DNA of 64,000 nt, taken from NCBI GenBank assembly GCA_001898995.1, contig MKVZ01000003.1, positions 148,473 through 212,472 of the forward strand. The letters are read 5' to 3'. The notes beneath the pieces are model-generated. The model was not told the origin of the DNA. It worked only from the letters and a program-made list of their open reading frames with translations, and did not search any database. The position numbers were made by a program, and so were the translations under genes. This stretch comes from Rhizobiales bacterium 63-22 (GTDB lineage Bacteria; Pseudomonadota; Alphaproteobacteria; Rhizobiales; Rhizobiaceae). Every line of letters begins with the position of its first letter. The stretch's first letter is position 1. This document shows, in pieces, positions 18,095-28,710 of the stretch.

Positions 18095-18110
18095 ATTGTA
18101 ATGAAACAAT
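18095..18110. promoter_or_regulatory. Candidate operator upstream of the ectoine operon
   Basis: ATTGT-aatgaa-ACAAT inverted repeat in an AT-rich region before eutB. Confidence 0.35.
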
Positions 18111-18219
18111 ATACAGATTGACATGATCCATTGTCTCTTTCACGCTGATGTCACGGGCATCCGGCATGTGAAGGAGACGAAATCTCGATGATGGCGGTCA
18201 CACCATTTGCGAAGCGCCG

Positions 18220-19212
18220 GTGCGCGCCATGACGGCGATGGTCACGCTTCGGGATATCGAGGCGGCGCAGCGGCACATTGGCGGCGAAATCCTGCGCACG
18301 CCGTTGCGGCCTTCCCATGCGCTGTCCCGGCTCGCGGGTGTTCCTGTCCATCTCAAGCTGGAAAACCGCCAGAAGACCGGCAGCTTCAAATTGCGCGGCG
18401 CCACCAATGCGATCCGTTCTCTGGGCGAGGAAGCGCGTTCGCGCGGGTTGGTGACCGCCTCCACCGGCAACCACGGCAGGGCCGTCGCCTTTGCCGCGCA
18501 GGCGATGGGCGCGCGGGCGGTCGTCTGCCTGTCGGCGCTGGTTCCTGCCAACAAGGTCGAGGCCATTCGCGGCCTCGGGGCGGATGTGCGCATCGTGGGA
18601 ACGTCGCAGGACGACGCCATGCGCGAGGTCGAGCGTCTGGTGCGCGAGGAGGCAATGTGCTTCGTGCCGCCCTTCGACGATGCCGCCGTGATCGCCGGTC
18701 AGGGGACGCTCGGTCTGGAGATCGCGGACGACCTGCCGGAGACGGCTCTGGTTCTGGTGCCGCTGTCCGGCGGCGGGCTCGCTTCGGGCGTTGCCGCCGC
18801 GATCAGGGGCCGCCGGCCGGATGCCCGGATAATCGGCGTGTCGATGGAGCGCGGAGCGGCGATGGCGGCGAGCCTTGAAGCCGGGCGCCCGGTCGAGGTG
18901 CAGGAGGTCGAAACGCTGGCGGATTCGCTCGGCGGCGGAATCGGCCTCGACAACCGCCTGACCTTTCCGATGTGCCGCGCGCTGCTCGATGACGTGATCC
19001 TCCTCGACGAAGCGGAAATCGCCGCCGGCATCCGCCATGCGGCCAATGTCGAGGGCGAGGTCGTGGAGGGCGCGGGGGCGGTCGGCATCGCGGCCCTGCT
19101 CGCGGGCAGGATCAGGCCCCACGGCCCGACGGCGATCGTGGTTTCGGGGGGCAATATCGATCCGGCGGTTCATCGGGCGATTGTCGATGACGCCAAGGCG
19201 GGAGCAGCCTGA
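18220..19212 (+). CDS. eutB: Threonine-dehydratase-family enzyme of (hydroxy)ectoine utilisation, EutB
   Basis: PLP site LKLENRQKTGSFKLRGA; cluster context; overlaps eutC. Confidence 0.85.
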   Translation: MRAMTAMVTLRDIEAAQRHIGGEILRTPLRPSHALSRLAGVPVHLKLENRQKTGSFKLRGATNAIRSLGEEARSRGLVTASTGNHGRAVAFAAQAMGARAVVCLSALVPANKVEAIRGLGADVRIVGTSQDDAMREVERLVREEAMCFVPPFDDAAVIAGQGTLGLEIADDLPETALVLVPLSGGGLASGVAAAIRGRRPDARIIGVSMERGAAMAASLEAGRPVEVQEVETLADSLGGGIGLDNRLTFPMCRALLDDVILLDEAEIAAGIRHAANVEGEVVEGAGAVGIAALLAGRIRPHGPTAIVVSGGNIDPAVHRAIVDDAKAGAA

Positions 19213-20228
19213 TGGCGCGTGTACTCATCCTCACGGAAACCGATCTTCGCAAGGTCGTCCAACTCGACCGGGACGCGGTCGATTGCGTGGAACAGGCCTT
19301 CGTCGCGCTGGCGACGAAGGCGGTCGAGATGCCGCCGATCATGCGGCTGGATATTCCCGCCTCGCGCGGCGAGGTCGATGTCAAGACCGCCTATGTACCG
19401 GGTCTCGACAGTTTCGCCATCAAGGTCAGTCCCGGGTTTTTCAACAATCCGTCGCTAGGCCTGCCCAGCACCAACGGATTGATGCTGTTGCTGTCCGCCC
19501 ATACCGGGCTGGTCGAGGCGGTCCTGCTCGACAACGGCTATCTGACGGATGTGCGCACCGCCGCCGCCGGCGCGGTGGCCGCGAAGCACCTCGCGCGCCC
19601 GGATGCCCGGATCGCGGCGATCCTCGGCGCGGGCATGCAGGCCCGTCTGCAATTGCGTGCGCTTGCGCTGGTCCGCCCGATCGAGGCGGCCCGGATCTGG
19701 GCGCGCGATGCGGCAAAGGCCGAACAGGCGGCGCGGGAACTGACGGCGGAACTCGGCTTTTCCGTTTCGGCGGAAGCGGATGCCGAGGCAGCCTGCCGGG
19801 ACGCCGATATCATCGTGACGACCACGCCCGCGGACCGGCCCATACTCGACGCGGCATGGCTGCGGCCGGGCCAGCACGTCACAGCCATGGGTTCGGACGC
19901 CGAGCACAAGAACGAGATCGATCCGGCCGCCATCCCGCGCGCCGCGCCCTACGTCGCCGACAGTCTGAAGCAGACCCGGCGGCTCGGCGAACTGCATCAC
20001 GCCATCGCCGCCGGACTGGCGACGGAGGCTGAGGATTTCCCCGAACTCGGCGCCGTCGTCTGCGGCCGCGCGGCGGGCCGCCGGTCGTACGAGGCGATCA
20101 CCCTTTGCGACCTGACCGGAACCGGCGTGCAGGACACGGCCATCGCCACGCTTGCCCGCAAGCGCGCCGTTGTGGCCGGCGCGGGGCAGGCGATTGAAAC
20201 TACAGCAGCATCAGGAGACCCATCGTGA
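19212..20228 (+). CDS. eutC: Ornithine cyclodeaminase-family protein EutC
   Basis: TDVRTAAAGAVAAKHLARPDARIAAILGAGMQARLQLRAL. Confidence 0.88.
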   Translation: MARVLILTETDLRKVVQLDRDAVDCVEQAFVALATKAVEMPPIMRLDIPASRGEVDVKTAYVPGLDSFAIKVSPGFFNNPSLGLPSTNGLMLLLSAHTGLVEAVLLDNGYLTDVRTAAAGAVAAKHLARPDARIAAILGAGMQARLQLRALALVRPIEAARIWARDAAKAEQAARELTAELGFSVSAEADAEAACRDADIIVTTTPADRPILDAAWLRPGQHVTAMGSDAEHKNEIDPAAIPRAAPYVADSLKQTRRLGELHHAIAAGLATEAEDFPELGAVVCGRAAGRRSYEAITLCDLTGTGVQDTAIATLARKRAVVAGAGQAIETTAASGDPS

Positions 20229-21403
20229 GCGAACCGACCCTTCATTTCACCCGCTCCGAATATGCCGACAGGCTTGCCCGGACACGGCAGGCCATGGAAA
20301 AGGCCGGCGTCGATCTCGTCATCGTCACCGATCCGTCCAACATGAACTGGCTCACCGGCTATGACGGCTGGTCCTTCTATGTCCATCAATGCGTGCTGGT
20401 GCCGGGTTCCGGCGAGCCGATCTGGTACGGGCGCGGTCAGGATGCCAACGGCGCCAAGCGCACCGCGTGGCTCGGCCATGACAATATCATCGGCTATCCG
20501 GATCATTACGTGCAGTCCAATGAGCGTCATCCGATGGACCTGCTGTCCGGCATCATCGAGGAGCGCGGCTGGGGCAATGCCTCGATCGCGGTCGAGATGG
20601 ACAATTACTGGTTCACCGCCGCGGCCTATGCCTCGCTCGTAAAGCATCTGCCGAACGCCCGCTTCAAGGACGCGCAGGGACTGGTGAACTGGCAGCGCGC
20701 CGTCAAGAGCGCGACGGAACTCGACTATATGCGCAAGGCCGGACGCATCGTCGAGGCCATGCACCGGCGGATCGTCGAGAAGGTCGAGCCGGGCATGCGC
20801 AAGTCCGATCTCGTCGCCGAAATCTACGATGCCGGCATTCGCGGCGTCGACGGCTTCGGCGGCGACTATGCGGCCATCGTTCCCCTGCTGCCGTCGGGCG
20901 CCGACGCCTCGGCACCGCACCTGACATGGGACGACAGGCCGATGAAGAGCGGCGAAGGCACCTTCTTCGAGATCGCCGGCTGCTACCGGCGCTATCATTG
21001 CCCGTTGTCGCGCACCGTATTCCTCGGCAAGCCGTCGCAGGCTTTCCTCGACGCGGAAAAGGCGACGCTGGAAGGCATGGAGGCCGGTCTCGCGGCCGCG
21101 AAGCCCGGCAACAGTTGCGAGGACATCGCCAACGCGTTCTTCGCGGTGCTGAAGAAATACGGGATCGTCAAGGATAACCGCACCGGCTATTCGATCGGCC
21201 TTTCCTATCCGCCGGACTGGGGCGAGCGGACCATGAGCCTGCGCCCCGGCGACCGCACGGAACTGCGGCCGGGCATGACCTTTCATTTCATGACGGGTCT
21301 CTGGCTCGAAACCATGGGCATGGAGATCACGGAAAGCATCGTCATCACCGAAACCGGCGTCGAATGCCTTTCCAGCGTTCCCCGCCGCCTCGTCGTGAAG
21401 TGA
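20225..21403 (+). CDS. doeA: Ectoine hydrolase DoeA (M24 fold)
   Basis: ADRLARTRQAMEKAGVDLVIVTDPSNMNWLTGYDGWSFYVHQCVL; followed by doeB. Confidence 0.93.
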   Translation: MSEPTLHFTRSEYADRLARTRQAMEKAGVDLVIVTDPSNMNWLTGYDGWSFYVHQCVLVPGSGEPIWYGRGQDANGAKRTAWLGHDNIIGYPDHYVQSNERHPMDLLSGIIEERGWGNASIAVEMDNYWFTAAAYASLVKHLPNARFKDAQGLVNWQRAVKSATELDYMRKAGRIVEAMHRRIVEKVEPGMRKSDLVAEIYDAGIRGVDGFGGDYAAIVPLLPSGADASAPHLTWDDRPMKSGEGTFFEIAGCYRRYHCPLSRTVFLGKPSQAFLDAEKATLEGMEAGLAAAKPGNSCEDIANAFFAVLKKYGIVKDNRTGYSIGLSYPPDWGERTMSLRPGDRTELRPGMTFHFMTGLWLETMGMEITESIVITETGVECLSSVPRRLVVK

Positions 21404-21411
21404 TAGCCGGG

Positions 21412-22431
21412 ATGAACGACATGACCATTCTTCCACGGCCATCACCGATCGCTCCGACCGTCGACTTCGACCGGGACGGCATCCAGCACGGCCATCTGCG
21501 CCTGCCGTGGTCGCGCGACGATTCCGCATGGGGATCGATCATGATCCCGATCTGCGTCGTCAAAAACGGGGAGGGGCCGACCGCGCTGCTGACGGGCGCC
21601 AACCACGGCGACGAATATGAAGGCCCGGTCGCGCTGTTCGACCTTGCCCGGACGCTGAAGCCGGAGGATGTCCGGGGCAGGGTCATCATCGTCCCGGCGA
21701 TGAACTATCCCGCCTTTCAGGCGGGCACGCGCACGTCCCCGATCGACAGGGGCAATCTCAACCGGAGTTTCCCCGGCCGTCCCGACGGCGGCGTGACCGA
21801 GAAGATCGCCGATTACTTCACGCGCTTCCTGCTGCCGCGCGCCGATATCGTGCTGGATTTCCATTCGGGCGGCCGGACGCTCGATTTCCTGCCCTATGCG
21901 GCGGCGCATGCGCTGCCCGACAGGGAGCAGGAGAAAGCCTGTTTCGACGCGGTCGCGGCGTTTTCGGCGCCCTATTCCATGCGGATGATCGAGATCGACG
22001 CCGTCGGGATGTACGACACCACCGCCGAGCAGATGGGCAAGGTCTTCGTGACGACCGAGCTTTCGGGCGGCGGAACCATATCGGCGCGTACGGCTTCCAT
22101 TGCCAGACGCGGCGTCATGAACGTTCTGAAGCAGGCCGGGATAGTCTCCGGCGCGCCGGAGATCGCGGCGACGCAATGGCTCGACATGCCGTCGTCGGAT
22201 TGCTTCGTCTTTGCCGAGGCGGACGGGCTTTTCGAGCCGGTGCGGGAACTCGGCGACACGGTTGCGCAGGGAGAGATCATCGCGCGCATCCATCCGATCG
22301 GGCGTACCGGATCGGTACCCCTCGACTATCGCGCGGCGCTGGACGGTGTCCTTGCCGCGCGTCATTTTCCCGGCCTCATCAAGACCGGGGATTGCCTGGC
22401 CGTCGTGGCAGTCCTGACGAAGGCCCCCTGA
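21412..22431 (+). CDS. doeB: N-alpha-acetyl-L-2,4-diaminobutyrate deacetylase DoeB
   Basis: GANHGDEYEGPVALFDLAR zinc carboxypeptidase/AstE-like motif; context. Confidence 0.92.
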   Translation: MNDMTILPRPSPIAPTVDFDRDGIQHGHLRLPWSRDDSAWGSIMIPICVVKNGEGPTALLTGANHGDEYEGPVALFDLARTLKPEDVRGRVIIVPAMNYPAFQAGTRTSPIDRGNLNRSFPGRPDGGVTEKIADYFTRFLLPRADIVLDFHSGGRTLDFLPYAAAHALPDREQEKACFDAVAAFSAPYSMRMIEIDAVGMYDTTAEQMGKVFVTTELSGGGTISARTASIARRGVMNVLKQAGIVSGAPEIAATQWLDMPSSDCFVFAEADGLFEPVRELGDTVAQGEIIARIHPIGRTGSVPLDYRAALDGVLAARHFPGLIKTGDCLAVVAVLTKAP

Positions 22432-22535
22432 AGTGCCGCGTCGCGACGGCGCGGCGCGGATTGCAATCCCGCCAAGGCGGAGACCCGGAAAACCGGGCAG
22501 CCAGATGGCGGGACCCAACCACAGAGGAGAGAACA

Positions 22536-23414
22536 ATGAAATCGAATCTTTATCGCAGTCATGTCGCCAAAGGTCTGGCCGCCATCGGTCTGACGTTAGG
22601 CCTTGCCGTATCCGCCCATGCGGCCAGTCTGGAGCAGATCAAGAAGGACGGGTACATCCGTGGAGCGACGGCGAATGAAGTGCCCTACGGCTACATGGAC
22701 ACCAATGGTGCAGCCAAGGGCATCGGCCCGGACGTGGCGGCGGCGGTGTTCAAGTCCATGGGCGTCAAGGAGATCGACTGGACGGTGACGCCGTTCGGCT
22801 CGCTGATCCCGGGTCTGAAGGCCCGGCGCTTCGATTTCGTCGCCGCCGAGCAGAACATCCTGCCGGACCGCTGCAAACAGGTCCAGTTCACCACCCCGAA
22901 TTCGAGCTACGGCGAGGGGCTGCTGGTGCCCAAGGGCAATCCGAAGAACCTGCATTCCTATGACGACATCAAGAAGGACCCGTCGCTGAAGATCGCGATC
23001 GTATCGGGCGCCGACCAGCTCGATTTCGCCCACGGCCTCGGCATCCCCGATTCCCAGATCGTCATGATCCAGGCCAATGCGGATGCGCCCTCCACGGTCC
23101 AGACCGGCCGCGCCGATGCCTATGCCGCAACCGAGCTCACGGTTGCGGAACTGGTGAAGAACGACACGAGCGGCAAGCTGGAGCAGGCCGAGCCGTTCAC
23201 CGATCCGGTCATCAACGGCAAGTCCGTCAGAAGCTATGGCGGCTTCGACTTCCGGCCGGAGGACAAGGGCCTGTTCAAGGCGTTCAACACCGCGCTTGCC
23301 GCGTTCAAGAAGACGGACGACTACAAGAAGATCCTTATGTCGTACGGGCTGAGCAGCGAGAGCGTCGAGGCCGCGCGCACCAAGACCACCGCGGACCTTT
23401 GCGCGGGCAAGTGA
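22536..23414 (+). CDS. ehuB: Ectoine/hydroxyectoine ABC substrate-binding protein EhuB
   Basis: Signal peptide LGLAVSAHAASLEQIKKDGYIRGATANEVPYGYMD; SBP family 3; context. Confidence 0.92.
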   Translation: MKSNLYRSHVAKGLAAIGLTLGLAVSAHAASLEQIKKDGYIRGATANEVPYGYMDTNGAAKGIGPDVAAAVFKSMGVKEIDWTVTPFGSLIPGLKARRFDFVAAEQNILPDRCKQVQFTTPNSSYGEGLLVPKGNPKNLHSYDDIKKDPSLKIAIVSGADQLDFAHGLGIPDSQIVMIQANADAPSTVQTGRADAYAATELTVAELVKNDTSGKLEQAEPFTDPVINGKSVRSYGGFDFRPEDKGLFKAFNTALAAFKKTDDYKKILMSYGLSSESVEAARTKTTADLCAGK

Positions 23415-23479
23415 AGCGAGCACGATCCGGCAGTGGCCTGCGGGCCGCCGCCGGATCGTCCGGCCTCTTCCCCTGCCTG

Positions 23480-23579
23480 GAGCATCGGACCGAAAAGTGG
23501 AATCCGGTTTTCGGATCATCCGATGCTCAAACAAAAAGATAGATCGTCACAATGCGCCTGATAAAGCGCACGACGATCT
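23480..23579. repeat. Two-hairpin mosaic repeat (RIME-like) between ehuB and ehuC
   Basis: GAGCATCGG..CCGAAAA..TTTTCGG..CCGATGCTC then AGATCGTC..GCGC..GCGC..GACGATCT. Confidence 0.8.
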
Positions 23580-23597
23580 AACGGAGATGACCCGGAC

Positions 23598-24263
23598 ATG
23601 AACTGGACACACTATCTGCCGGTATTGCTGAAAGGCGCGGAGGTGACGGCCGTCATCGCCGTCGCATCGATGCTGCTCGGCGCGGTCCTGGCCTTTGCCG
23701 CCGGTCTGGCGCGTTTCGCCGGGGGGCGCCTGCTGTCGTGGATCGCGCTCACCTATATCGAGATATTCCGCGGCACGTCGCTGCTGGTGCAGCTCTTCTG
23801 GCTCTATTACGCGCTGCCGCTGATCGGGATTTCCTTCGATCCCGTCACGACCGGCATCGTCGGTCTGGCGCTCAACATCGGGGCCTATGGCGCGGAAGTG
23901 GTGCGCGGCGCGCTGCAATCCGTTCCCGATACGCAGCACGAGGCGGCGAGGGCGCTGAATTTCCGGCCGCGGCAGGCGCTGTTCCATATCGTCCTGCCGC
24001 AGGCCGTGGTCGAGATGATGCCGGCCTTCGGCAACCTCGCCGTCCAGAACCTGAAGGATACGGCGCTGGTGTCGCTGATCTCCATCAGCGACCTGACGTT
24101 TCAGGCGCAGCAATTGCGCAATATCACGCTGGACAGCGTCACCATCTATTCGCTGACGCTCGTGGGGTATTTCATCATGGCGCTGGTTCTGGCCGGCTTC
24201 ATGCGCTGGGTGGAGAGGCTCTGCCGCCGCGGTGCGGCTTTCCCAGGGAGGGTGCCGGCATGA
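23598..24263 (+). CDS. ehuC: Ectoine ABC permease EhuC
   Basis: Polar amino-acid permease motif [41 protein letters not shown]. Confidence 0.9.
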   Translation: MNWTHYLPVLLKGAEVTAVIAVASMLLGAVLAFAAGLARFAGGRLLSWIALTYIEIFRGTSLLVQLFWLYYALPLIGISFDPVTTGIVGLALNIGAYGAEVVRGALQSVPDTQHEAARALNFRPRQALFHIVLPQAVVEMMPAFGNLAVQNLKDTALVSLISISDLTFQAQQLRNITLDSVTIYSLTLVGYFIMALVLAGFMRWVERLCRRGAAFPGRVPA

Positions 24264-24952
24264 TGTACGGTTTCGCCTGGGATACGTCCTCGACACTGGC
24301 CTTCGCGTGGTCGATCCTGCCGATCCTCGGCATCGGCCTGATCGTCACGCTGGAGGCGGCGGCGGCCGGATTTGCCATCGCCCTCGTTCTCGGCCTCGTC
24401 TTCGCGCTGCTGCGGCGCAGCCGCTTCGCGGTGATCTCGTGGCCCACGGCCTTCATCATCGAGTTCCTGCGCGACACGCCGCTGCTGGTGCAGCTTTTCT
24501 TCCTCTATTACGTTCTGCCGAATTACGGCATCGTCCTGCCCGCCTTCCTGACCGGCGCGCTGGCGCTCGGCCTGCAATATTCGGCCTATACGTCGGAAGT
24601 CTATCGCGGCGGGCTGGATGCCGTGCCGGTCGGGCAGTGGGAGGCCGCGACGGCGCTCAATCTCACGCGCGGGCGCACCTATCGGGACATCATCATCCCG
24701 CAGGCGATCCCGCGCATCGTGCCGGCGATGGGCAACTATCTCGTCTCCATGCTCAAGGAAACGCCGGTCCTGTCGGTCGTCACTGTGGTCGACATGCTCA
24801 ACCTCGCCAATCTCATCGGCGACCGTACCTTCGAATATCTGGTGCCGCTCTCCCTCGTCGGCCTGATCTTCCTCATCCTCACGCTCGTCTGCTCGGCGGC
24901 CATCCACTGGCTGGAGAAGACGTTGCCGAAAAACGGGATTGCCCTCAGATGA
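24260..24952 (+). CDS. ehuD: Ectoine ABC permease EhuD
   Basis: [46 protein letters not shown]. Confidence 0.9.
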   Translation: MMYGFAWDTSSTLAFAWSILPILGIGLIVTLEAAAAGFAIALVLGLVFALLRRSRFAVISWPTAFIIEFLRDTPLLVQLFFLYYVLPNYGIVLPAFLTGALALGLQYSAYTSEVYRGGLDAVPVGQWEAATALNLTRGRTYRDIIIPQAIPRIVPAMGNYLVSMLKETPVLSVVTVVDMLNLANLIGDRTFEYLVPLSLVGLIFLILTLVCSAAIHWLEKTLPKNGIALR

Positions 24953-25716
24953 CGCAGCAGCCTCTTATCCGCTTTCAGGACGTCACCAAGCGCTACGGCA
25001 GCCTCACCGTGCTCGACCGGTTCTGTTTCGACGTCGCGCCCGGCGAGAAGGTGACGTTGATCGGGCCTTCCGGTTCCGGCAAATCGACGGTGCTGCGCAT
25101 CCTGATGACGCTCGAACCGTTTCAGGAGGGGACGCTGCATATGGCCGGCATGTCCTATCATCAGGAAAACGGCCGCGGGCCGTTTCAGGCCGGCGAGGCG
25201 CATCTGCGCCAGATCCGCACCCATGTCGGCATGGTGTTCCAGAGCTTCAACCTGTTCCCGCACATGACGGTGCTGCGCAACATCGTCGAGGCGCCAATGC
25301 GGGTGCTGGGTCTGGGGCGAACAGAAGCCGAATGCCGCGCGGTGGATCTGCTGCGCATGGTCGGGCTTTCGGAGAAGAAGGACCACTATCCGAGCCAGCT
25401 TTCCGGCGGCCAGCAGCAGCGCGTGGCGATTGCCCGCGCGCTCGCCATGCGGCCGCGCGTGCTATTGTTCGACGAGCCGACCTCGGCGCTCGACCCGCAG
25501 CTTGTCGGCGAGGTGCTCGGCGTCATCCGCGATCTCGCGCACGAGCACGACCTCACCATGCTGCTCGTCACCCACGAGATGCGCTTCGCGCGCGAGGTCT
25601 CCGACCGCGTCTGCTTCTTCGACAAGGGACGCATCTGCGAACAGGGGAAGCCCGAGGAGATCTTCAGCGCGCCAAAGGAAGAACGCACCAAGGAATTCCT
25701 GCGCTCCGTCCTCTAG
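24949..25716 (+). CDS. ehuA: Ectoine ABC ATPase EhuA
   Basis: Walker [10 protein letters not shown], signature LSGGQQQR, Walker [14 protein letters not shown]. Confidence 0.93.
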   Translation: MTQQPLIRFQDVTKRYGSLTVLDRFCFDVAPGEKVTLIGPSGSGKSTVLRILMTLEPFQEGTLHMAGMSYHQENGRGPFQAGEAHLRQIRTHVGMVFQSFNLFPHMTVLRNIVEAPMRVLGLGRTEAECRAVDLLRMVGLSEKKDHYPSQLSGGQQQRVAIARALAMRPRVLLFDEPTSALDPQLVGEVLGVIRDLAHEHDLTMLLVTHEMRFAREVSDRVCFFDKGRICEQGKPEEIFSAPKEERTKEFLRSVL

Positions 25717-25719
25717 CGA

Positions 25720-27150
25720 CTAAACGATGGACCCCACGTCGAAGACGGGGGGCAATTGCTCGAAGACGCCGCGAACGGTCTCCAGCGCCGAGCGCAGGGC
25801 CGGGTGCGACAGGCGGCCGCCAAGGCAGATGCGGATGCCGCCGGCCGGGCGCTCCCCGCCGGAGACGAACGGATCGGAAGGCGTGACGGCGACACCCTTG
25901 CGGGCAAGCGCGCGGACTAGACCCTCTTCCGTCCATCGCTCGGGCACCGACAGCCACGCGCATAGCGACAGGGGATGACTGCCGGCCACGAAGGGCGCCA
26001 GCACCGCCGACACGATTGCCTGCCGGGCCTCGGCCTCGCTTCTCTGGATGGCGATCAGGGCTTCGGCCGTCCCGTCCATAACCCAGCGCGACGCCATTTC
26101 GGCAACGACGTTGGTGGCGCTCCATGCGGTGACCCGGAGGATCGAGGCGGCGCGGATGGAATAGTGCCCCGGCACGACCAGATAGCCGGTGCGCAACCCC
26201 GTCATGACCGACTTCGTGAAGCTCGTCACGAAGAAGCCGAGTTCCGGCAGCAGGTCCGTCATGGAAGGCAGCGGGTCGCGCAGCATCGGCTTGTAGACTT
26301 CGTCCTCGATGACGAAGATGCCGTGCCGGCGCGCTATGTCGGCAATCGCATGCCGGCGTTCCGCTCTCATGACATGACTGGTGGGGTTGCCGAGCGAGGG
26401 AATGATGACGAGAGCCGACACGTCCCCGACCGCGCAGGCGGCCTCGAACGCATCGGGCAGGATTCCCTCGCGGTCGGTCGGAAGGCCGCGCAGGGTGAAG
26501 CCCAGCACATTGGCAAGGCCGATGATGCCGTGATCGGTCAGGTTCTCGGTCAGCACCACGTCGCCGGGCCGCACGACCGAGGCCACCGCCAGAAAAAGAC
26601 CGTGGGCCGCGCCGTTGGTGATGAGAATCCGGTCGGGATCGGCATTGACCGATAGCTTCGCCAGCCAGACCCGCGCAGCGGCGCGGTGGGCGTCGAGGCC
26701 GGCGATCGGGCGGCACGGCCGCATGAAGCTGCTGTTGTCGCTCCCGGCAAGGGCCCGCATGAGTTCACGCGCCGCGCGCTCGTGCGCCTCCGTATAGGCG
26801 GCCCGGATGATGGAAAGATCGGCGCTGCCGCTCGGGTCGCGGTCGAGCATGAAACTGTCGGCGCGCTCGGTGACGCGGCTGCGCACGAAGGTGCCGCGGC
26901 CCACTTCCCCGCGCAGATAGCCGCGCCGTTCCGCCTCCTTGTAGCTGAGGCTCACGGTCTGGACCGATATGCCCAGCATATGGGCGAGATCGCGATGCGG
27001 CGGCATCCGCGTGTGAACGGGCAGGACGCCATCGTCTATGTCGGCAATGATCTTGTCGGTGAGCTGCTTGTGCTTGGTCACGCCCTTGCGAAGCTGAAGG
27101 GCTGGTTTCCAGGCACCGTTGTCCTGGCCGTTTGAATCATGACGATACAT
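25720..27150 (-). CDS. enuR: MocR/GabR-type GntR regulator of ectoine catabolism, EnuR
   Basis: GntR wHTH (LPVHTRMPPHRDLAHMLGISVQTVSLSYKEAERRG) fused to aminotransferase domain with PLP lysine (FTKSVMTGLRTGY). Confidence 0.85.
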   Translation of the reverse strand: MYRHDSNGQDNGAWKPALQLRKGVTKHKQLTDKIIADIDDGVLPVHTRMPPHRDLAHMLGISVQTVSLSYKEAERRGYLRGEVGRGTFVRSRVTERADSFMLDRDPSGSADLSIIRAAYTEAHERAARELMRALAGSDNSSFMRPCRPIAGLDAHRAAARVWLAKLSVNADPDRILITNGAAHGLFLAVASVVRPGDVVLTENLTDHGIIGLANVLGFTLRGLPTDREGILPDAFEAACAVGDVSALVIIPSLGNPTSHVMRAERRHAIADIARRHGIFVIEDEVYKPMLRDPLPSMTDLLPELGFFVTSFTKSVMTGLRTGYLVVPGHYSIRAASILRVTAWSATNVVAEMASRWVMDGTAEALIAIQRSEAEARQAIVSAVLAPFVAGSHPLSLCAWLSVPERWTEEGLVRALARKGVAVTPSDPFVSGGERPAGGIRICLGGRLSHPALRSALETVRGVFEQLPPVFDVGSIV

Positions 27151-27219
27151 GGATTGATCCGCTACAATCGGGATAATCCATGTACACCATTCCATGGGGC
27201 ATGGCGATGGCGGAATGAA

Positions 27220-27255
27220 ATCGCGCAACGCATTGTCAACAACGCATTGCGCGAT
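27220..27255. repeat. Inverted repeat overlapping a direct repeat, downstream of doeD
   Basis: ATCGCGCAA/TTGCGCGAT; CAACGCATTG at 27226 and 27240. Confidence 0.5.
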
Positions 27256-27298
27256 CGCTTCGCGGAGCAGGGCGGCATTCCTGCCGCCCGAAGCTGGT

Positions 27299-28678
27299 TC
27301 AAAGGTTTGAAAACACGCTTTCGACCGCGTCGGCGGTGGCCTTCACGACCACATCGGCCTCCTCGCGCGTCAGGCACAGCGGCGGCGCGAAGCCGAGTAT
27401 ATCGCCCTGCGGCATGGCCCGGCCGATCACGCCGCGCTCCAGCAGGGCCGCCGCCACCTGCGGCCCGACCTTTTTCGCCGGGTCGAAGAACCTGCGATCA
27501 TCCCTGTCTTCGACGAATTCGATGGCCGCCATCAGCCCGTCGCCGCGCACTTCGCCGACATGCCGGTGGCCGCCGACCGCATCGGCAAGCGCGGCGCGGA
27601 AATAGGCGCCCGTCGAGCCGGCATTTTCCACGATGCCCAGTTCGTCGATCAGTTCGAGATTGGCGACGCCGGCGGCCGCGCAGATCGGATGGGCGGAATA
27701 GGTCCAGCCATGGCCGATGGCGCCAAGCTCGTCCGAACCCTTCACCAGAACCTCCCATACCTTGTCCGAAACGATGGTGCCGGAAAGCGGCGCATAGGCG
27801 GAAGTCAGCCCCTTGGCGATGGTGATCAGATCGGGCTTCATGCCGTAATGCACCGAGCCGAACATCGTGCCCAGACGGCCGAAGCCGGTGACCACTTCGT
27901 CGGCCACGAGCAGGATGTCGTATTTGTCGAGCACGGCCTGAATCTTCTGCCAGTAGGTCGTCGGCGGCGGAACGATGCCGCCCGTGCCGAGGATCGGCTC
28001 GCCGATGAAGGCGGCAATCGTTTCGGGGCCTTCGGCGAGGATCATTTCCTCCAGCTTGTCGGCGCAATATTGCGCGAACTGCTCCTCGTCCATCGACCGG
28101 TCCGGGCGGCGGAAGAAATAGGGCGCTTCCGTATGCAGGATCGGCGCGCGGGGCAGGTCGAAGGCCTTGTGGAAGACCTCCAGACCGGTGAGGCTTCCCG
28201 TCATGACGCCCGAGCCGTGATAGCCGCGCCAGCGCGAGATGATCTTCTTCTTTTCCGGCCGGCCCAGAATGTTGTTGTAGTACCAGATGAGCTTGATGTT
28301 GGTCTCGTTGGCGTCCGAGCCGGAAAGGCCGTAATAGACGCGGCTCATGCCGGGCGGCGCGCGGTCGATGATCATCTTGGACAGCGTGATCGAGGCTTCC
28401 GTGCCGTGGCCGACATAGGCGTGGTAATAGGCGAGGTTTTTCGCCTGCTCGGCAATCGCGTCGGCTATTTTCTGCCGGCCATAGCCGACATTGACGCAGT
28501 AAAGGCCGGCGAAGGCGTCGAGGCTTTTCCGGCCGTCGGTATCGGTAATGTAGACGCCCTCGGCCCCGGAGATGATGCGGTTCGGGCTTTCGCCGCGCGC
28601 GTGCATTCCCATATGGGTCGAGGGATGAAAGAAGTGGTCCCTGTCCCAGGCGTTCAGTTCGTTGCGCTTGTCCAGCAT
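27299..28678 (-). CDS. doeD: Class III aminotransferase DoeD (diaminobutyrate transaminase)
   Basis: MLDKRNELNAWDRDHFFHPSTHMGMHARGE; DEVVTGFGRLGTMFG; context. Confidence 0.85.
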   Translation of the reverse strand: MLDKRNELNAWDRDHFFHPSTHMGMHARGESPNRIISGAEGVYITDTDGRKSLDAFAGLYCVNVGYGRQKIADAIAEQAKNLAYYHAYVGHGTEASITLSKMIIDRAPPGMSRVYYGLSGSDANETNIKLIWYYNNILGRPEKKKIISRWRGYHGSGVMTGSLTGLEVFHKAFDLPRAPILHTEAPYFFRRPDRSMDEEQFAQYCADKLEEMILAEGPETIAAFIGEPILGTGGIVPPPTTYWQKIQAVLDKYDILLVADEVVTGFGRLGTMFGSVHYGMKPDLITIAKGLTSAYAPLSGTIVSDKVWEVLVKGSDELGAIGHGWTYSAHPICAAAGVANLELIDELGIVENAGSTGAYFRAALADAVGGHRHVGEVRGDGLMAAIEFVEDRDDRRFFDPAKKVGPQVAAALLERGVIGRAMPQGDILGFAPPLCLTREEADVVVKATADAVESVFSNL

Positions 28679-28710
28679 GATGTTTTCCTTTTCTGAAACG
28701 GGATGGGGCG

